The translations under genes and the position numbers were made by a program. The notes beneath the pieces were generated by a model. That model did not search any database, was not told the origin of the DNA, and saw only the letters and a list, made by a program, of their open reading frames with translations. DNA of 56,139 bases from an uncultured Merdimonas sp. (GTDB lineage: Bacteria > Bacillota > Clostridia > Lachnospirales > Lachnospiraceae). This document shows, in pieces, positions 54,641 through 56,139 of this stretch (position 1 is its first letter; each line of letters opens with the position of its first letter). The stretch lies in assembly GCA_944375885.1 (NCBI GenBank), contig CALWBB010000004.1, positions 1 to 56,139 on the forward strand, given 5' to 3'.

Positions 54641-55292
54641 TCTCCCCTCCTTCACTGTTCAAACCGAGCTCCTGCTTCAGATAAAGCCCTTCTGTATAGA
54701 TATACGCCTCCACCGAAGCCGGAACGTAATAGCGGATGCTGCGGTGGTTCTGTACTTTCTCCCGGATCATATTCGAGGAAATGTCAATGTTGGTAGTGGA
54801 GAGAGGATAGATTCTGGCTCCAAATTTTTTCGTCAGGGCTTCGATCCAGCTTTCAAGCTCCAGCGGGCGCATCCCATCCCGGACGGCAGCCAGAATCGCG
54901 CACTGATCGCAGATTCGCTGCGGTTCTTTCCAGGTATGGAACTGCATCAGGGAATCTGCCCCCAGAATAAAATAATAATCCGTGTCCGGGTTCTGCGCGG
55001 TCAGAAATTCCAGTGTCTCATAGGTGTAGTGGTAATCCTGCGGCGTCCGTTCAAAATCCGACACCCGAAGATGCGGATTATCTGTCACCGCCAGCTCCGC
55101 CATCCGCGTACGCTGGGCCATGGAAGCGTGTACCTGCCCTGCCTTATGGGGCGGATTCCCGTTTGGCATAATCAGCACATAATCCAGCGAAAAAGCCTCG
55201 CAGGCCTCTTCCGCCAGAATCAGATGTCCTGTATGAATGGGATCAAAGGTCCCTCCCAGGATCCCTACTTTCTTACGCCGTCCCCTCTCCAT
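54621..55292 (-). CDS. nadD: nicotinate-nucleotide adenylyltransferase
   Basis: 223 residues. It converts nicotinate mononucleotide and ATP into deamido-NAD in NAD synthesis. GILGGTFDPIHTGHL carries the nucleotidyltransferase GxFxPxHxGH motif, YFILGADSL and STTNIDISSNMIR (the ISSTxIR-like segment) are also standard. I chose ATG 55292, with GGGGCGGAG upstream, over a longer form starting inside yhbY. It is 28 bp after yhbY and overlaps yqeK by 20 nt. Confidence 0.95.
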   Translation of the reverse strand: MERGRRKKVGILGGTFDPIHTGHLILAEEACEAFSLDYVLIMPNGNPPHKAGQVHASMAQRTRMAELAVTDNPHLRVSDFERTPQDYHYTYETLEFLTAQNPDTDYYFILGADSLMQFHTWKEPQRICDQCAILAAVRDGMRPLELESWIEALTKKFGARIYPLSTTNIDISSNMIREKVQNHRSIRYYVPASVEAYIYTEGLYLKQELGLNSEGGENADEEL

Positions 55293-55320
55293 AAACACTC
55301 CGCCCCTTTTATAGTTCCCG

Positions 55321-55623
55321 TCATACGGGAAGCAGAATTTTCTTCTTCCCGTTCTTCTCGTCCTTGTTCTCACGGTAGAGAACAATCTTCTTTCCAATCA
55401 CCTGCACCACCTGGGAACGGGTGCGGTCGGCGATCAGCTCCGCGATCTCCCGCGGATCGTCGGCGCAGTTCTGCAGCACGCTGAGTTTAATCAGCTCCCG
55501 GGCCGCAAGCGCCTCCTCGATGGCCTTCGTAAGCTCCGGCGTGACGGAAGCTTTTCCCACCTGGAAAATAGGATCCATCGTCATAGCCAGGCTTTTCAGG
55601 TAAGCCCTCTGCTTGCTTGTCAT
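55321..55623 (-). CDS. yhbY: YhbY-type CRM-domain RNA-binding protein
   Basis: 100 residues, one CRM domain. MTSKQRAYLKSLA, PIFQVGKASVTPELTKAI (with the GxxG-like loop VGKASV), ELIKLSVLQNC and QVIGKKIVLYRE match the family. YhbY binds pre-50S ribosomal RNA and helps assembly. It lies 25 bp after obgE, which is also a ribosome-assembly factor, in a conserved order. Confidence 0.93.
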   Translation of the reverse strand: MTSKQRAYLKSLAMTMDPIFQVGKASVTPELTKAIEEALAARELIKLSVLQNCADDPREIAELIADRTRSQVVQVIGKKIVLYRENKDEKNGKKKILLPV

Positions 55624-55648
55624 ACAGTTCTCCTTCTATCTTCTATCC

Positions 55649-56139
55649 TTATCGATAATAATCAAAGGCCAGCCCGTACATCCGTACCGTATCGCCTTCC
55701 TGGATCCCGGCTGCCTCCAGCTCATCCAGGATTCCCGTCTTTTTCAGGAAATTCTGGAAGAAGGCAAAGCCCTTCTCGGAATCCAGATTCGTATAGCCCA
55801 GCATTTTTTCGATGCGCGGCCCTTCCACAATATAGACGCCGTCCTCTTCCTCGGACTTGGTGACGGTGTAGGGAAGATTCTCGTACACCAGCTCCTCCTC
55901 CGGAAAATACTCGGGTTCAAACACGATGGCTTCCTGGGGAGACTGGTCGAGAAGCTCCTTCACATAATACAGAAGCTCCTTCAAGCCCTGTCCGGCCACC
56001 GCTGAAATCGGAAACACCCGGATGCCCCGGGGCTCGAACTCGGCTTTCAGCCGCTCCACAGGCTCCAGATCGCCGCCCAGCACGTCCACCTTATTGGCCG
56101 CGATCACCTGGGGACGGGCCGCGATCTCTGCGTTGTAGG
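55649..56139 (-). CDS. obgE: GTPase Obg, C-terminal part (start outside window)
   Basis: 163 codons are visible; the frame stays open through the window edge. It begins in the GTPase domain with NAEIAARPQVIAANKVD, the NKxD G4 motif, then ISAVAGQGLKEL (G5). The C-terminal Obg (OCT) domain follows (EDGVYIVEGPRIEKMLG, ...LAFDYY). Obg is an essential GTPase for 50S assembly and stringent control. A GTG inside the visible part (56107) is not the true start. Confidence 0.93.
   Translation of the reverse strand, partial: YNAEIAARPQVIAANKVDVLGGDLEPVERLKAEFEPRGIRVFPISAVAGQGLKELLYYVKELLDQSPQEAIVFEPEYFPEEELVYENLPYTVTKSEEEDGVYIVEGPRIEKMLGYTNLDSEKGFAFFQNFLKKTGILDELEAAGIQEGDTVRMYGLAFDYYR

Overview
The window looks like a chromosomal segment of a gut-type Firmicute, most likely a Lachnospiraceae or related Clostridia member. 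The evidence is strong AGGAGG ribosome binding sites, a single-membrane envelope gene set, a LexA/YneA-type SOS module with Firmicute LexA boxes, a CIRCE-controlled Hsp20, and the gene order obgE-yhbY-nadD-yqeK-rsfS. Most genes are moderately GC-rich. A few are clearly AT-rich and probably acquired, chiefly the HNH gene after carB and, less strongly, the TIR operon. No rRNA, tRNA, CRISPR array, IS element or prophage was seen.

Left part (1-7349): a truncated small gene, a stand-alone winged-helix regulator with a possible coupled leader ORF, an AAA_14/DUF4143 ATPase whose promoter sits in four repeats spaced exactly 33 bp, a LysR regulator, and a two-gene heterodimeric ABC exporter behind a structured leader.

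Centre (7391-29813): a roughly 22 kb accessory island of two divergent operons. The minus-strand operon encodes a methyltransferase, a TIR protein and a terpenoid-cyclase-fold repeat protein. The plus-strand operon encodes, in order, a secreted and membrane-anchored vWA protein, a 1135-residue tubulin/FtsZ-like GTPase, an unrecognised two-TM protein, a 1354-residue polytopic protein ending in a Cys4 zinc finger and HExxH peptidase, an exported transglutaminase-like protein, a three-TM protein with Rossmann (TrkA-N-like) and RyR-like domains, a TIR-STAND NTPase-TPR protein, and a second methyltransferase. Gaps are short or genes overlap, so these are probably co-expressed. My inference is a membrane-associated surveillance or conflict machine. 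vWA and transglutaminase parts would work outside, the tubulin-like GTPase and membrane proteins would form a scaffold, and TIR enzymes would be the effectors. This is the best candidate for an undescribed system.

Right part (29860-56139): mostly housekeeping. A tight run encodes miaB, a papain-like hypothetical, a YfbR-like nucleotidase, a zinc-ribbon membrane protein and endonuclease IV. Then come a CNNM/CorC protein, an MBL/beta-CASP nuclease, an amidase with an unusual active-site residue, hsp20, a small Cys-rich protein, a nitroreductase, a cytidylate-kinase-like protein, dtd, carB, the AT-rich HNH gene bracketed by hairpins, a TtcA-like enzyme and cysK. An SOS region follows (YneA-like protein, tyrosine recombinase, DUF3048 lipoprotein, lexA). 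The window ends with a minus-strand run from obgE to a TPR protein.
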